A DNA stretch of 6,368 nt from Bacteroidia bacterium. GTDB lineage: Bacteria > Bacteroidota > Bacteroidia > Flavobacteriales > Flavobacteriaceae. A model generated the notes under the pieces. The model was not told the DNA's origin, did no database searches, and saw only the letters and a list, made by a program, of their open reading frames with translations. The translations under genes were made by a program, and so were the position numbers. Shown here in pieces: positions 6,188-6,368 of the stretch; positions within the stretch are counted from its first letter, which is position 1; the number at the start of each line of letters is the position of its first letter. The stretch is from contig JAHHLF010000162.1 in the NCBI GenBank assembly GCA_018679315.1, positions 1-6,368 of the forward strand, written 5' to 3'.

Positions 6188-6368
6188 ATGTCTGATCGAT
6201 TCTATCCCGCAGCGTATACCGAAATTATCCCACAGGGAGAAGTATGTTGGCAGGCTCCCTCGAATATTGCGCTTATCAAATATTGGGGTAAAAAAGAGGT
6301 GCAGATCCCCAGAAACCCATCACTCAGTTTTACACTAACAGCATGTGCTACCCGGACTATTGTACAAT
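6188..6368 (+). CDS. mvaD: Diphosphomevalonate decarboxylase, N-terminal part (3' end outside window)
   Basis: Sixty full codons from ATG 6188 are present before the window ends. This GHMP-superfamily enzyme converts mevalonate diphosphate to isopentenyl diphosphate using ATP, in the mevalonate route to isoprenoids. The N-terminal signature is clear: APSNIALIKYWGKKE at residues 22-36, followed by IPRNPSLSFTLTA at 39-51. The N-I-A-L-I-K-Y-W-G-K block is the most diagnostic stretch of the family and contains the Lys and Tyr expected near the substrate phosphates. There is no signal peptide, in keeping with a cytosolic enzyme. The GHMP phosphate-binding loop and the catalytic Asp lie beyond the window, so completeness cannot be judged. 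The gene has its own promoter just upstream. Use of the mevalonate pathway fits Flavobacteriia, many of which have it in place of the DXP route. Confidence 0.93.
   Translation, partial: MSDRFYPAAYTEIIPQGEVCWQAPSNIALIKYWGKKEVQIPRNPSLSFTLTACATRTIVQ

Noticed and set aside
1..6368. A hidden defence, mobile or CRISPR-like system
   Set aside because: All the sequence is taken up by recognisable metabolic or conserved genes and short intergenic regions. There are no repeat arrays, transposase motifs, inverted-repeat ends or tRNA-like attachment sites.

Overview
The window looks like chromosome from a member of the Bacteroidota, most likely a marine-type Flavobacteriaceae. This rests on moderately low GC, start codons without Shine-Dalgarno sequences, several TAnnTTTG promoter boxes (the Bacteroidota sigma-A -7 element), and typically flavobacterial proteins: a GH13 amylase with a YFGQEVGE segment, and a mevalonate-pathway decarboxylase. 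The genus cannot be fixed from the sequence alone.

Layout, left to right. (1) 1-753 (+): the C-terminal 250 residues of a GH13 alpha-amylase-type glycosidase, cut by the window edge. (2) 753-784: a hairpin terminator that works on both strands, shared with the convergent gene. (3) 809-1231 (-): a 140-residue four-helix membrane protein of unknown function, with a recognisable promoter. (4) 1414-3251 (+): a two-gene unit, a glycerophosphodiester phosphodiesterase lipoprotein overlapping by one base a shortened, diverged HI0933/BaiN-type flavoprotein. (5) 3253-5483 (-): the operon glpK-glpF (glycerol kinase, then glycerol facilitator), converging on the previous unit with one base between the stop codons. 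(6) 5596-6141 (+): a DUF1697 protein, divergent from glpK. (7) 6188-6368 (+): the first 60 codons of diphosphomevalonate decarboxylase, with its own promoter.

The clearest shared theme is glycerol. The phosphodiesterase would release glycerol-3-phosphate from deacylated phospholipids. GlpF would bring glycerol in, and GlpK would trap it as glycerol-3-phosphate. A glycerol-3-phosphate dehydrogenase (GlpD) is not in the window; the neighbouring FAD protein is not one. The remaining genes are ordinary housekeeping or uncharacterised genes.

I found no CRISPR array, mobile element, tRNA, rRNA or phage gene, and no intergenic stretch over 300 bases. I see no convincing new multi-gene system. The most unusual item is the flavoprotein at 2160-3251, which keeps the family's frame but has lost several of its motifs and is tied to the phosphodiesterase gene.
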